Part shown: positions 11,955 through 23,350 of the stretch, in pieces | Layout: every line of letters starts with the position of its first letter | Numbering within the stretch: position 1 is the stretch's first letter | From: Zasmidium citrigriseum | Lineage: Eukaryota > Ascomycota > Dothideomycetes > Mycosphaerellales > Mycosphaerellaceae | Length of the DNA: 64,000 nt | NCBI GenBank assembly: GCA_002786025.1 | Contig: NHNW01000039.1 | Location: 62,001-126,000, forward strand | Direction of reading: 5' to 3' | The notes under the pieces: generated by a model | The model's input: only the letters and a program-made list of their open reading frames with translations | Database searches by the model: none | Told to the model about the DNA's origin: nothing | Translations under genes and position numbers: made by a program

Positions 11955-13612
11955 TCAACCGGGGCCTTGGGGCGTCAGGTATCCACCGGCGATTTCGACC
12001 CATTCGGGTATGCAGCTGCCCTCTTTGCCTTCCACGTCGACAATGTCCGTGTCACAGCGACATCTGCATCCGACGCCGTTCTCTTGCGGGGTGTCCCACT
12101 TCGCCCAGTAGTCGTCTTCTTCTCTTCGTGCCTTCTCGTCAAGCGTCGTGACTTCGAGGTATGGTTCGCGTTCGAGCTGGCGTGCGGGTGCATTGGCCGG
12201 GCAATGCTGAATGGTTGTGTGTCTGTAGCCGAAATCGCGGAAGTAGTGGATGTCTTTGGGAGAGAGGAGTGCGCCAGCAGCGAGGGAATGGATGGGTGCG
12301 TCGCCCCACTAAATGTTCAATCAGCATGTGTACGTTTAGTTTTCCATCAGATCTGACTTACTCTTTCCATCCAGAAGCCACCTGATCGATCCATCATATT
12401 GAAGAAATCCTCGTACTCTTGGCTCCGGAAGAAGTCCAGACGGGCAATCTCAAAGTTGGACCAGAAATGACACATGTTGTAGATCTCGCCCTCCATAGCC
12501 TCTGGGTCAATCTCAGGGAGAGTTCCCTGTCCAGGCTCGGTGCGCAAAATGTCTTCTGGCAGTGGCTTGTGCTTCTCGTCTTGGTACTTGGGATCCTCCT
12601 TGGGCAGCTCTTCTGGTGGGATGGTGCCAGGCTTGGGAGTACCGTCCTGGTTGTAGCCTTCCTTGGGCTCCACAAACATCTCCCACAGGCCCTGCGATTT
12701 CAAGTTGTGCTTGCGCTTGTATGCAGAGGCATATCTGAAGATGTTTGGAACGGTCTCCTTCAGCTCCTTGACGGCAATGGTGAAGCCGTAGGTCTTGTTG
12801 TTGCGTGCCATGTGCACGAATGGATCGTAGGTGATGTCGCAGAAGTACTTAATCTCAGGCTCCACTCGCCAATACCATTCGTACTTCTGAAGCAGTTCGT
12901 GCTTGTAGAAGAAGCCAGAGTAGAATCGGCACATGTGGTGATATGATTCCATACCACCGTACATGATGGCCTGGTCACCTTGTTTGCGGATGCCCTCTTT
13001 CGCAACATTCGCGTCTGTCCAGTTTGGGAATCCCCAGTGCTCTGGGCCGATCGTGCCAAACTCGACTGGCGAGCTTGTGTAATTTTGTACGGTCTCCTTG
13101 AAAGTGCTGTTGAACTCTCCGTCGTTGAGGAAGACGTATGGGTAATGGAACCAGCGGTTGAAGTGTCTTTCCACGCTCTTCAAACTCTCAATGACACCGT
13201 CCAATTCCTTGTTCCGTGCCAGAACGACGAAGGCTGCGTTCATTCGGGGGTGTTCCTTGGCTGTGATCTTGGGATCCAAGCAGCCGTTGACGAAAACTTT
13301 GTCGTGCTTCTCGCTGATCTTTCGTATGCTCGGCGGAGCGCCCGTGGGTATTAACCTCCCTCCTGGTGATGCTGGATGTCGCAGGAAGAGGAGCAGGATT
13401 ACTATGACTACTATACAAGGGAACAGCAGGACCAGGTAGAGTGGTATGCTGAATTTGCTGTTGCCGCGGATGCGTATCCTTTTCTTGAAGAAGGACAGCC
13501 GCGGGGCGATCTTTCCTGACGCATCCTTGAGCGATGCGTATTGTAACGACTTGAGGGTGGGCAGGTCGTCTGTGGAGGGCAGGCGTTTTTGAATCCCCTT
13601 GATCACGTCCAT
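11955..13612 (-). CDS. KRE2/KTR/MNT1-family alpha-1,2-mannosyltransferase (GT15)
   Basis: Two reverse-strand exons (13612-12362 and 12308-11955) give 534 aa. It has a short basic cytosolic tail, one membrane anchor near residues 53-72 (IPLYLVLLFPCIVVIVILLL), a stem, and a GT15 catalytic domain. Signatures include AAFVVLARNKELDGV, FLNDGEFN, EYYWRVEPEI-like EWYWRVEPEI, MCHFWSNFEI and GGFWMERWGDAP across the splice site. It is a type II Golgi protein that adds mannose to O- and N-linked glycans of wall proteins. The C-terminus after the core has a Cys-rich segment (GCRCRCD...GSC) and ends at EIAGGYLTPQGPG. The particular KTR subfamily is not assigned. Confidence 0.92.
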
Positions 13613-14450
13613 GGCGGCGATTGGGGCCCTGCTGGGCCAAGACCAGGCGTGCTGTCAGTCGCGAAGGCCGCTCGACCCCAGTCGTCCAGGCTATGATTGC
13701 TGGTGGTGGTGGTGTTTGCGCTGCGGCCAGTCTGGCGCAGATGCGGCTGGAGTACGAGGTAACGAGCGACTGGAAGGAGCGGAGCGTGAGGACGAAGATG
13801 GTGTCGCTATCGTAGCTGCATCAATGGGTCGCAGACGATGAGAAGAGGTGTTGAAGGGTCGTGAGACAGCGTGTGGTCGTGGGCGGCGGCGGTGGTTTGG
13901 GTTGTCGTGTGGTGTGGCTGCCGCAAAGTGTCCAGGGAGAGATCGGTTGGTGGAGGAATCAAGCCGCACGAGCCCCTGCGTGCTGCTCAACCGAGTTGAC
14001 GACAGACAATACGTGCCGATTATGACTGAGCGTACGGCGTGATTACTGCTCAGCGGCCACTCGGTCGACACGATAGGCTGGGCGGAATTGTATCGCTTTC
14101 AAGCTTTCGTCTTGCACAGTTCAGGAGCTCATCCGCCTCAACTTCTCACGTCGCGAGCTTGGGTTACGCAAGCAATTGGCTTGGCGCTTCAACGCCTTAA
14201 CCGCAAGCGGAACCTGATAGCGTGGCGTTATCCAGCGTGGCGTGCAGCACACAGGAACGAGCGTGTACTTCGACAAGTGTACATCTCGACCACCTCACCT
14301 GCCAAAACTACTGCACGTCGCCACTGTAAACAGGACGCGTGGATAATCAATAGCAACCAGCGACACGCCGAACAGGGAGACGTCGTCAATCAGCCGCACC
14401 CAGGATCCAGGATCTTGACCAAACATCAACAACCAAGTTTCGAGACCAAC
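13613..14450. other. Intergenic, upstream of mannosyltransferase
   Basis: No convincing coding frame is present. It should contain the mannosyltransferase promoter and a leader for the possible small gene to the right. Confidence 0.5.
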
Positions 14451-15006
14451 ATGGTACACTTCACCTTCGCCGCAAAGAAACCATCACCTGTATGCTAACA
14501 TGCAGTCACATCAGTCGCGCGACTCCTCCTTCACCCATCTTCACCTCCACGCTGCCCACCATGCCGATCTACTCGAGGACTTTACGCGCATCAAGCTGCC
14601 GGCCGAGGAGATCAGTGTCGCGCCGCAACACCAGCCGCTCAATCCGGACGACGAGGACGATGTAGTGCCAGACCAGCACGCTGCCTTTGGCATCCAGAGA
14701 GCACAGAACAAGAGTCGCGAGCCCGCATGGAGGGATCTCGGTCTGGAGAGGCTGATGACGGAAGGACCGCCTAAAAAAGAGGGTCAAGCCAACGCAGGTG
14801 CAAGCTGGCTGGGAAGCGGGAGCCGTGTCTTGAGATAAAGCACTTGGAAAACCGTTTCCTGGGGCTATCGACTACATGAACCTCACCGCATGGGATGACT
14901 GCTTCGCGCCTTCACCGCAGCATGCCGAGAACGCCTCAACGACTGCCACCGGTACGACTACCTTGGCGAAACCTACCACTGCTCGATGCGTCGTCTTCCA
15001 AGCTGA
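14451..15006 (+). pseudogene. Possible decayed small gene (uncharacterised)
   Basis: Three adjacent open segments read as natural protein but lie in different frames or are separated by very short gaps. Segment one starts MVHFTFAAKKPSP (14451-14489). After 16 nt, segment two starts SHQSRDSS and runs to about 14797. A 43-nt intron-like gap (14798-14840, GTGCAAG...AAAG) leads in phase to LGKPFPGAIDYMNLTAWDDCF. A one-base shift near 14905 is then needed to continue into a Cys-containing end (CRERLNDCHRYDYLGETYHC) that stops at 15004-15006. The simplest reading is a small intact ORF at 14500-14838 or a frameshifted relic. The family is not recognised. Confidence 0.3.
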
Positions 15007-15624
15007 CGATGCTCGCGATTGATATTCCGACGGCCTAGAATGACGCGCGGCACGTCAGAGACGTTAGGGACGCCAGCAACATCTTGAGGCCTGAGGATAC
15101 TCTGCCAACATATATATGAACAGCAACCTGTGCACGCGAGGACATCAGGCTTCTCCATGGAGCCGAGTGAGGGCACGTTGCTATGTTTTCGAAGGACGAA
15201 TTCGGACTGCACGGGACTCCCGAGTCAGAGGCCAAGCAGAACACCACTCACGAAGAGAACGCAAGGTCATACAAAATACGGAAAAAAGACTTGCTAAGTC
15301 CGAATTGTGCATCGCCAGGACGCATCTGGCGCATCAGATCGGTAAGGTGGGTACAAGTCCAGGATTACCTTGTCTCGTTTACTCCTCTTTCTTAGTCCCG
15401 TGACGTCAGGCGGATGTGCAGTGTGATCATTTTAGTCTAATTAAGAGATGCGATTTTCTTTTCATGTCTTGCGTGCTTCAGTTCATTTTTCAGGTTATGG
15501 CCTGATCTATCTCACGGGTTGTTGACAGTATAAACTTTCCAAAGTTTACATTCACTTCACTGCATGCGACTAAACTGCTAGCTTCGATCCTTCGAGCCGG
15601 AGCAGAACCTAATCTGTGATCATC
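15007..15624. other. Intergenic, AT-richer, nothing recognised
   Basis: No coding frame is supported. The segment from about 15420 to 15560 is visibly AT-rich and is the likely promoter of the first F-box gene. Confidence 0.45.
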
Positions 15625-16470
15625 ATGGACTCAGTAACCACGAATCCAGAACCAAGCAATCGCAAAAGCGTCGCAGCGAATCGTGTCTTCAACATTCCTG
15701 AGCTTCTCGAAGAAATCCTGCAAGACGTTCCATTCACGACGTTGTTGACGAGCCAGCGAGTGAACAAGCAATGGAGAGCCGTAACTAGCGGGTCGAGAAA
15801 GCTCCAGCAGAAGCTATTCCTTGCAGCTGCAAGGCCATCGAGCGCACTTCGACCGATACTACGCCAAGGCGATGAAGGCATTGATTGGAGACCAACCGGC
15901 CAATTCGAAACAGTATCTGCGGATTCGATCGATGAAGACAACGCCGTGCTGAGAGCGACCCTCAACCCAGTTCTTGCTTCTGCACAGAATCGGTCATGCA
16001 AACATCCTTGCCATCGCAGCGTCCAGGAGCGAATCACGGAAGGTGAAGAACTGAACATCCAGGACAGCCTCATCCTTGAGCAGTGCGAAACCGTCAAATA
16101 CTGGACCGCATCTGACAGAGACGACTCCTTCCTGGACATGTTCGTCTGTCAACCACCGGTCAAAGCTGTGCTCGTCCACTACTTCGACTGCGACGCACTT
16201 GCCCAAAGCGATGAGGGTGTAAAACTTGGCCATGTCGTGGAATGTTGCAATCGCATCCGGGCTGGGCTGGAGGATGACTTTGTTCAGCAAGTTTCGGCGA
16301 CGTATGGCTATGCACATATGGTTGGAGATGCGATGCTGGAGTTTCCTGCCAAGGGGAATGGGCTTCCTGGACCGAGGGTCTTGTTTGAATCTATCCAGGA
16401 CTTGAACTTGGAGCGTGATGTTTTGAAGGGCGATCAGGTGGTTCGACAGGGATGCGGCGAGGTCAGCTGA
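15625..16470 (+). CDS. F-box protein, paralogue 1
   Basis: A single exon encodes 281 aa when started at MDSVTTNPEP. Residues 22-65 form an F-box: VFNIPELLEEILQDVPFTTL then LTSQRVNKQWRAVT, the helix pattern that binds Skp1. After it comes QQKLFLAA and, far downstream, a block FLDMFVCQPP shared with the two other F-box proteins in this window. F-box proteins recruit substrates to SCF ubiquitin ligases; here the substrate-binding part has no known repeat type. It is followed 189 bp later by a paralogue on the same strand, so the pair looks like a tandem duplication. Confidence 0.85.
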   Translation: MDSVTTNPEPSNRKSVAANRVFNIPELLEEILQDVPFTTLLTSQRVNKQWRAVTSGSRKLQQKLFLAAARPSSALRPILRQGDEGIDWRPTGQFETVSADSIDEDNAVLRATLNPVLASAQNRSCKHPCHRSVQERITEGEELNIQDSLILEQCETVKYWTASDRDDSFLDMFVCQPPVKAVLVHYFDCDALAQSDEGVKLGHVVECCNRIRAGLEDDFVQQVSATYGYAHMVGDAMLEFPAKGNGLPGPRVLFESIQDLNLERDVLKGDQVVRQGCGEVS

Positions 16471-16659
16471 TGCGACAACTGCGCATGTGAAGCAGAGCAA
16501 GTACTCGACAGGTGGCAGCCTGCCCCTTCACTCACTTTCATGTGCGGTCCGCAGAACGGTCCGAGCGTGGCATTATTTGAATGCCTTCAAGCGCACCTCG
16601 ACTTCTAACTCAACAAACACCACCGAAAATCGCACCAGGCGCACCTGACGTCCAACATC

Positions 16660-17586
16660 ATGGCCTCAGAGCAGCCACCACCAACAGTCGCCGCGACACC
16701 ACAGAACCCATCACCAGCGTCCGACGGGCCTCCACCACCAACCGCTATGGAGGCAGACAATACCGAGTCCGATCATGCTGCCGCCAATGCTGTCTTCGAC
16801 ACGGCTGAACTCCGCGAGAGCATCCTCGTCCACCTTCCGATGAAGATGCTCTTCACAAGCCAGCGAGTCAACAAGTCCTGGCAGGCTACTATCCGCGACT
16901 CGAAGGAGATCCAGCAGAAGATGTTTTTGAGGGCGAAGGAGGCGGAGGGTGCTTTTCGCCCGTTCTCGCACTACGAAAGCAGGCGTCCAACCAGCAAAGA
17001 CATCATGTACGATTTCGACTACAGACGTCGGGGCGTCGAGGCTGTGCCTCGCAAGAGTTTGCGTCCAGGCCAGCGATATTCGCTCCAAGCAACACACAAC
17101 CCGCTCTTTCGCGTCCTCCTGGACTACGCTTCGACTCTCAAGAGTCGAGCTATCCACGGCGAAAATCTCATGGTCGGCGACGGTTACCTTCTCGCGTACA
17201 TACGGTTCATGGCGGAGAACACATCGAGCAAGATCCGTCCTTCCTTTCTCGACATGTTTTTGACACAGCCGCCAGCTCAAACTGGCGAGATGTGCATCGC
17301 GGAACACTTGCGCACTGTGTGGAATGGGCAAGGTATCACCGTCGGCGACTTTGTCACGGCATGTGGCAAAGCAGCCGCATGGTGGCGGCGAGAAAATCCC
17401 AAAGAGAGCGAAGATCCCAACATCGACCTGTTCTATCCAGGAGAGTACTTCGACATCAAGCTCGCAGGTATTCTCGACTACAGCCAATTTGGCGACCCAC
17501 TGCTGTTCAGCACGCCAGACGACAGAAACGTCAAAGACGCAAGCCGCGAGTTGGCTGTCATCTACGATTTCGACCGTGAGGAGTGA
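16660..17586 (+). CDS. F-box protein, paralogue 2
   Basis: A single exon encodes 308 aa. The N-terminus is Pro/Ala-rich and probably disordered (about 45 residues). The F-box follows (VFDTAELRESILVHLPMKML, then FTSQRVNKSWQATI) and then QQKMFLRAKE. The conserved downstream block reads FLDMFLTQPP. The core SQRVNK is identical to that of the upstream gene, which supports recent common descent, while the tails differ in sequence and length. It is expected to act as a substrate adaptor of an SCF complex. There is no intron. Confidence 0.85.
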   Translation: MASEQPPPTVAATPQNPSPASDGPPPPTAMEADNTESDHAAANAVFDTAELRESILVHLPMKMLFTSQRVNKSWQATIRDSKEIQQKMFLRAKEAEGAFRPFSHYESRRPTSKDIMYDFDYRRRGVEAVPRKSLRPGQRYSLQATHNPLFRVLLDYASTLKSRAIHGENLMVGDGYLLAYIRFMAENTSSKIRPSFLDMFLTQPPAQTGEMCIAEHLRTVWNGQGITVGDFVTACGKAAAWWRRENPKESEDPNIDLFYPGEYFDIKLAGILDYSQFGDPLLFSTPDDRNVKDASRELAVIYDFDREE

Positions 17587-18008
17587 TCCACGCGTGGCCG
17601 CAAGAGATAGTGCGTCGAGATAAGAGGGCATGGGCGGTCTTCCTGAGGGAGATGGCTGCCCAGCATACCAGTCGAGTCTGATTCTCTGTGTTACGTGAAT
17701 AGCAAGGAAGTCGGGAAAGGCGTTTGGATTAGCTAGCAAAAGGCGGCCGCGAAGCAACGAGACCTTTGTAACTAGTATTACGAGCAGCTCGGCGAATACG
17801 AAACTCATGACATCCTGATATAAGTTTTAACGACATCGTGAGGTGTTCGTCACAGTTCGTGATGGAGTGAAGTCCGCCTCGCACGGACCAAGCCCGCGAA
17901 TCAATCGGAAGTCACCCAATCGTCAGGTCATGGACTTCATCCTCAAAACCTCCATCTTCCTTCTCCTACCTCCTCCCATCAAATTGTCCGTCATTCTACC
18001 TCTTCAAA
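17587..18008. other. Intergenic between F-box gene and PET100
   Basis: No supported coding frame. The last 100 bases are CT-rich, typical of a fungal 5' leader. Confidence 0.5.
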
Positions 18009-18504
18009 ATGGGCGGTCCAAGACTCGAAGTCTTCAAGGTTCGTCGACACCCGCCGCGCTGAGCTCTCTCTCGCTAACCTCCACTCCCAGTTCGGCATGT
18101 ACATCATGTTTCCAATCGGTTGGATGTACTATGTACGCTTGCAAACGTCCCTTAAACCACCCCGAGACAACTACTGACCTTCTCAGTTCGGCATAAACCT
18201 CGACTCCCGCTTCGCTGTGCCCGATTTCTGGCCCAAGAGAGAGGAAACCCATCAGATCCCTTTCGACAGAGAAGAGATAGCAGAGGAGTTAGAGAGGTTG
18301 AAGACAAGGAGACTTGCTGCAAGGGCGAGGAGGTTGGCGATTGAAGAGCAGGGTGGATCGACGGATGTCACGAGGCATCAGGAGGAGGAGATGAAGGCTC
18401 CGAGGCCGGAGATTTTGGAGGCGACGAAGGTGCTGCCAATGGGTGAGGGGGAGAAGAGTGAGGGTGCTGGAAAGGGGTGGGGGAGTTGGTTTGGTGGGAA
18501 GTGA
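18009..18504 (+). CDS. PET100: Cytochrome c oxidase assembly factor PET100, mitochondrial
   Basis: Three exons (18009-18038, 18091-18132, 18187-18504) encode 129 aa. The first two exons are only 30 and 42 nt and splice in phase to give MGGPRLEVFKFGMY then IMFPIGWMYYFG, the highly conserved start of Pet100 with its single inner-membrane helix. DSRFAVPDFWP and a charged helical region follow (EEIAEELERLKTRR). Pet100 is anchored in the inner mitochondrial membrane and is needed for assembly of complex IV. The C-terminal 40 residues are a low-conservation charged tail. The tiny exons are why the gene is easily missed by ORF search. Confidence 0.93.
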
Positions 18505-18577
18505 GGAAGATGATGGGAAAGGGATATCTCCACTCTATGGACAGGAGCGCGGAGACCAGCACGCGCGCAGCATGATC

Positions 18578-19227
18578 TTAGTGGGTTGAGGCCTGCTCTA
18601 CACCACTTGCTGCCCCAAGATGGACTGCCACGCTCTCATGCGCACAGAGCTCATCAATCAGTGCAAGCAACTCGCCCTTGCGGAACCGATCACCCTTCCA
18701 CCTCTCGACAGACACCGGCAGCAACTGCCAATGGACGCATGTCGAGTAGCCCAGACTATCAACACGCTTCATCACCTCTCCGAAGATTATTTGACCGGCC
18801 TCCTCCCGAATCAGAAGCCATGACTCTCCGTCGTCTCGAATCGACCTGAATCTGCGAGCTCGATATCGTGCAGCACGCTGTGCGCTTGAATACATCGCCG
18901 AAGATGTGTGAACTCTGGGTGTCCGGCGCATGGCATCGTCAAGCTCAGTCTTTGGAGCGTCGAAAGAAGCTCGTCATTGGTGACTTTGACGAATTGCCTG
19001 AAGCGCTGGACCTCCGGATTCGACACCTCGACCAGGAGCTTCAGGTTGGAGAAGTACATAGGCCATAGCTCGTTGCGCAGCTGTCGGCATGTATGAAGCA
19101 GCGCGGGCTGTTGTTGAATTGCCTCGCTGAACGGAGTGTACCCCTGAGGTTCATCTGGCGGAGATATGATGAACTCGAAGATTCTGTTACGGAGCTCGGC
19201 GGGCAATGTCAGTAAGGTGGTGGCCAT
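18578..19227 (-). pseudogene. F-box-like protein gene with apparent frameshift
   Basis: On the reverse strand an open frame starts at 19227 with TLPAELRNRIFEFII, an F-box-like helix common in fungal proteins, followed by LLHTCRQLRNELWPMYF. It stops at 18811 soon after LADSGRF. A second frame overlapping its end continues naturally as SIRDDGESWLLIREEAGQ and FGEVMKRVDSLGY to a stop at 18578. Joining the two would need a shift near 18835-18860. No good splice pair bridges them (the best donor there is GTCGAT). It is either a pseudogene, a sequencing indel, or two products. Adaptor function in ubiquitination is the family expectation. Confidence 0.5.
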
Positions 19228-19896
19228 GGCTGCGATGTCGAGGGTGTTTGGCGGAATTCTGCGGTGGCAAGGAGAGGCATCTTTGGAGATTGCTTGTTTG
19301 CTTCACTCCTCACGGATACTTGCGGTATTGAACAACGCGTTGGATTTTCTGACCTCGTCATTCCTACGATGCCAAACAGCATTCACGGACATCTGGCATC
19401 ACGATGATATGTTCTGAACATGTGACCGTCATTGACAGGGATCTTGCCAACCAGCACCAAGCGAGCACAACTTTTGACCATAGCATCCTTTTCCATACAT
19501 CGTCTTCGTTCTCGCTCTCTATATATATTGACGCGCCACGCGTGCGCGTGCAAGCGACGGAAACGGCGCAACCAGATATTTATTAGGTGAGCACATGCCG
19601 AGGTCCAGAAATAGAGGCTTGTGATACGCCGAAGAGGTCACTTCGCGATGACCTGCCATCGCTCTCGTACCAAAGATGGGCCGAAGTGAAGGTCTTGTGA
19701 CAGCAATACTCAATGGATGAAGAGATATAACATCTTCGTACACAATCTCTACAAGAAGAGGGTTCACTCATTGATTTACCTCCTTCTCCGCGTCAACGCG
19801 TCAACGTCATCCCGGCAGATCGATATCCTGGTAGCTGGAACGAATCTTTGCCGGACGAGAACCTCACATCTACCACCACTCTACACAGTCTTTTCC
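19228..19896. promoter_or_regulatory. Divergent intergenic region with TATA-like tract
   Basis: It lies between the heads of the F-box-like gene (-) and the thioesterase gene (+). An ATATATAT tract is present at about 19520-19528. No coding frame is supported. Confidence 0.35.
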
Positions 19897-21058
19897 ATGT
19901 CGGCGTCCACGAGGCTACCTGCGGTCGCTGGGACTGTAGCGATCACAGCAGCGGTCGTAGCGGCGTGGAAGAATCCAGCCTTTCAGGACCTCATTGCACA
20001 ATATCTAGGGACATCGGCGAGCGCCAATATGCTCAAGGCCTTGATCGCGGGAGCGGCGTTGGTGAATCTGAAGAACATTCCAGGGTTCTGGCATGTACGT
20101 GACCTCTCTTGCAAAGGTGTGCCTTGAAGAGGCTGATGTGTTGTTCCAGATCCGAGTACTACGAGGCATCATCTACCAGATCTACTTCCAACGACGCCCC
20201 ATACCGCCGAAACACCTCTTCGCTCCTTTGATTACGCAGTCGTACAACACGCTCTACGATACAGATTACAACTTCCACAAATCCAATTCGACGTACTTCG
20301 CAGACCTCGATGTAGCACGTGCTCATGCGGTGGGTGCCTTGATCCGGACAGGGTTGGCGAGATTGAACTCAGGTGATGAGGAGGGACTACCGTCGTCAAC
20401 AATAGAGGTCAAAGGCAACTACGTAGTAGCTCTCGGAGCCGTGAGCTGCTTCTTCCAAAAACAAATTGAGCCCCTCCAAGGCTTCGAGATATACACCCGA
20501 GTCCTGACCTGGGATCGCAAATGGCTATACACCGTATCACACATCGTGAAGAAGGGCGTGATCAAGCCGGACTCGTACGTCCTCCAGCCTTGGAAGAACT
20601 CGAAGAAACAACGCGCGGCGCAGAGGAAGGAAGAGCAGGATCTCTCGAAACATATCTTTGCGACTAGTCTGGCGAGGTATGTCTTCAAGAAGGGGAGGTT
20701 GACGATCAATCCGGAGATTGTGCTGGAGAGGTCGAGACTTCTGCCGCCGAGACCGGCTGGTGTTGGATATCCTCCGAGATCAGAGTCTACGACGGATACG
20801 CCGGCGATCTTTACGCCTGCGACGCCCGCGACCAATGGTACTGCTGGTGCCAATGCCGCTGAATTGAGCTCGAAACTCGCGGGCGTCAAGAGCAGCGCAG
20901 CGGGTCTGGATCTCAACGACGATGAGTGGACTTGGGACGATATGGAGAATGAACGTCTCCGGGGCCATCGGTTCGCCGCCCATTTCGACGGCTTGAATGA
21001 TCTGCATGGCGAGCTCAAGGTCGGCGATGTGCTTGGCAAGTTTGGCGATTACTGGTGA
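19897..21058 (+). CDS. THEM6-like thioesterase-superfamily (hot-dog fold) protein
   Basis: Two exons (19897-20094 and 20150-21058) give 368 aa. Residues 8-26 form a hydrophobic N-terminal anchor (AGTVAITAAVVAAW). The region from about residue 85 (LFAPLITQSYNTLYDTD, then STYFADLDVARAHAV) is the fungal form of the 4HBT/THEM6 acyl-CoA thioesterase-like domain, in which DLD is conserved. The C-terminal third is Ala/Thr/Pro-rich and then acidic (LNDDEWTWDD). The likely site is a membrane surface such as the ER or mitochondrial outer membrane. Catalytic activity has not been established for most members, so hydrolysis of acyl-CoA is only inferred. Confidence 0.85.
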
Positions 21059-21712
21059 TCTCTTCCTTCTGTTTGGCTTTTCCGTTGATAAGGCTGTAGG
21101 ATCTTAGATACCCCATTGGCCGCGATGCCTTGTACACAAGCCTTGATAGAGAATAGACGGGATTTCGTTCGACGATTCAACTGAGGATTTGACGATCGCT
21201 CGATTTTGGAGACCGCATTTTCGCCGGGTTTCGGTTTCAGTCACTCATACAACATTCGAGGCACGTTTTCAAGAGGCGGTCTCTCTCCAAGACCCATCCG
21301 TTATCGAGGGCATAGCTGTGTCTTGGATGATTCAGCAGTCTGGAAACACCTCTAAGCATCCGAGGAGCGTTGATGACGCCAATCCGTCTCTGCCGGCACG
21401 TAGTGGCATGCGAGTGCCGCAGCTGATGGAGCGGCTGAGCTGGTTAGCTTTGCAGAGCACCAACAGCTCCGACTTCCGCCAAAAGAGAAGCATATACTGA
21501 TCCTGGAGTGGCAACCTCAGCGCGGCACCGCTTGCAATGGCAGCTGCCCTAACCCCGAGCGATGCCCTGATGGACCCGCGCCTTTGAGGGCTGACAGAGA
21601 AGATCTATGTAAGCAAGTATTCTCCATCTTGGAAGAATTACCGCCCTTCGATTGTGAGACAGACGTCTCGCTCATTTTCCTTCTCGTCGTACAAGAAAAC
21701 ACACTAGGAAAC
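21059..21712. other. Intergenic, upstream of P450
   Basis: An open frame continues upstream of the P450 start to 21584, but it lacks a membrane anchor or conserved residues and is treated as leader. Nothing else was recognised. Confidence 0.5.
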
Positions 21713-23316
21713 ATGTGGCTCCTCTACATCCCTCTAGCCCTCATCCTCTCCTACTTCACCTACAACCGCTACCTCCACCCCCTCTCCCGCATCCCCGGCC
21801 CCCTCCTCGCCTCGCTCACACCCCTCTGGATAACATGGCAAGCCTTCAACCAGCGTCGTCCCGGTCTCGACGTCGCCCTCCACAAAAAGTACGGCAGCGT
21901 GGTCCGTATCTCGCCCAATGAGATCATCTTCTCCAATCCGGCGTACTTCAAACAAGTCTACGGCGCTGGGACGAGGTTCACCAAGGGAAGATTCTATGAA
22001 GCGCCTACGGATCTCGGTCAGAAAGAAAACTGGGAGAAATTGGACATGCTTCCCGAGATGGATATTCCGAAATTGAGGATTCAGAAACGATACGCTGCGC
22101 CCATATACGCCGTCTCTAACGCAAAGAAACACGAGCATTACATCGATAACAACCTTCGACGGATGGTGGATCGTTTCAGAGGGCTGGCAGGGAAAGTCAT
22201 CGATATCTATCACGAATGGGAATTATTGAACGTGGACATCATGACGGAGGTCACATTCGGTGAGGCTTATGGCGCGGTGGCCAAGGGGAGCGATGATGGA
22301 CATATGGCGGGGATGGATAAGATGTGGGAGTGGTGGGGGTGGATTGGGTTTTTGCCGACGGTGAATTGGTTTGATAAGAGGTGGATGCCTTGGGGGATCG
22401 TTTTTGCGGCGAAGAGTGTTAATTTGCCGGTGTTTCCGGTGAGTTTGTTGTGGTTTTCGAGGGTTCGGTTCGATCTGATCGTATCATAGCATTGCATTGG
22501 GCAGATTATGGCGCATGGGAAGTTGATGGCGGAGGGTAAGGAGACGAAGCCGTGTATTCTGGACGACTTCCGTCGCTCGTCGAAAGGTGAGTTGATATTC
22601 AAGGCCGTGTCTCTGCGGTCTAACATCTCCTAGCCCAACCAGCGTTTATCGAAAACTGGGGCACGCGCCTCTCAATGACTGATCTCGGCGCCGGCGTTGA
22701 CACAATGTCCTGGACGCTCGCCGCGGCCATAGTAGGAATCAGCACCAACCCGCCCGTCCTCAAACGCCTTCGCTCCGAGCTCGACACCGCAATCGCCTCC
22801 GGCCAGATCACAAAAGGAGAGCCAATCTCCTACGACACCTCCGCCTCCCTCCCCTACCTCCAATCCTGCCTCCACGAAGCCCTCCGCCTCTGGCCCAACG
22901 TCGCCATCTCCCTCCCCCGCAACGCCCCCTCCGAAGGAATCTCCATCGACGGCTACTACATCCCCTCCGGCTACACCGTCGGCATGAACTCCAAAACCCT
23001 GCACACCAACGCCGAGATCTTCGGTCCAGAACCCGAGAAATTCAGACCCGAACGCTGGCTCGAAGCCGATAAAGCCCGACGGTACGATATGGAGAATCGG
23101 AATTTGAGTTTTGGGGGCCCGAGTCGGAAGTGTATTGGGATGCATACGGCTTGGGTGTGTATGAGTAAGGTGTTGGCGACGTTTTATGCGGAGTTTGATG
23201 TTAGAGTGCTAAATGAGTTGGATGGGAGGCCGGGACCGGGAGGGGGTGTTTGGGTTGAGAAGGGGAGTTTTCCGACGAAGTGGCATGGGATGGAGGTTGA
23301 GATTGTGGCCAGGTGA
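21713..23316 (+). CDS. Cytochrome P450 monooxygenase
   Basis: Three exons (21713-22438, 22505-22586, 22634-23316) give 496 aa, a full-length microsomal P450. The start MWLLYIPLALIL gives an ER anchor, followed by the Pro-rich hinge (HPLSRIPGPLL). Motifs are complete: I-helix GAGVDTMSW, K-helix ExxR in HEALRLWP, PERW in FRPERW, and heme loop FGGPSRKCIG with the Cys ligand. It should carry out NADPH-dependent oxidation of a lipophilic substrate. The general type is that of the pisatin demethylase-like fungal clans, but no substrate can be assigned. No biosynthetic backbone gene is nearby. A tandem repeat starts about 35 bp after the stop. Confidence 0.93.
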
Positions 23317-23350
23317 GGAGTGGAAGCGGGAGAGTGGGATCACGATCTCA

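Noticed and set aside
21584..21712. N-terminal extension of the P450
   Set aside because: The downstream ATG at 21713 begins a typical ER anchor. The extension would place a charged segment before it, and no family member is known to me to have one.
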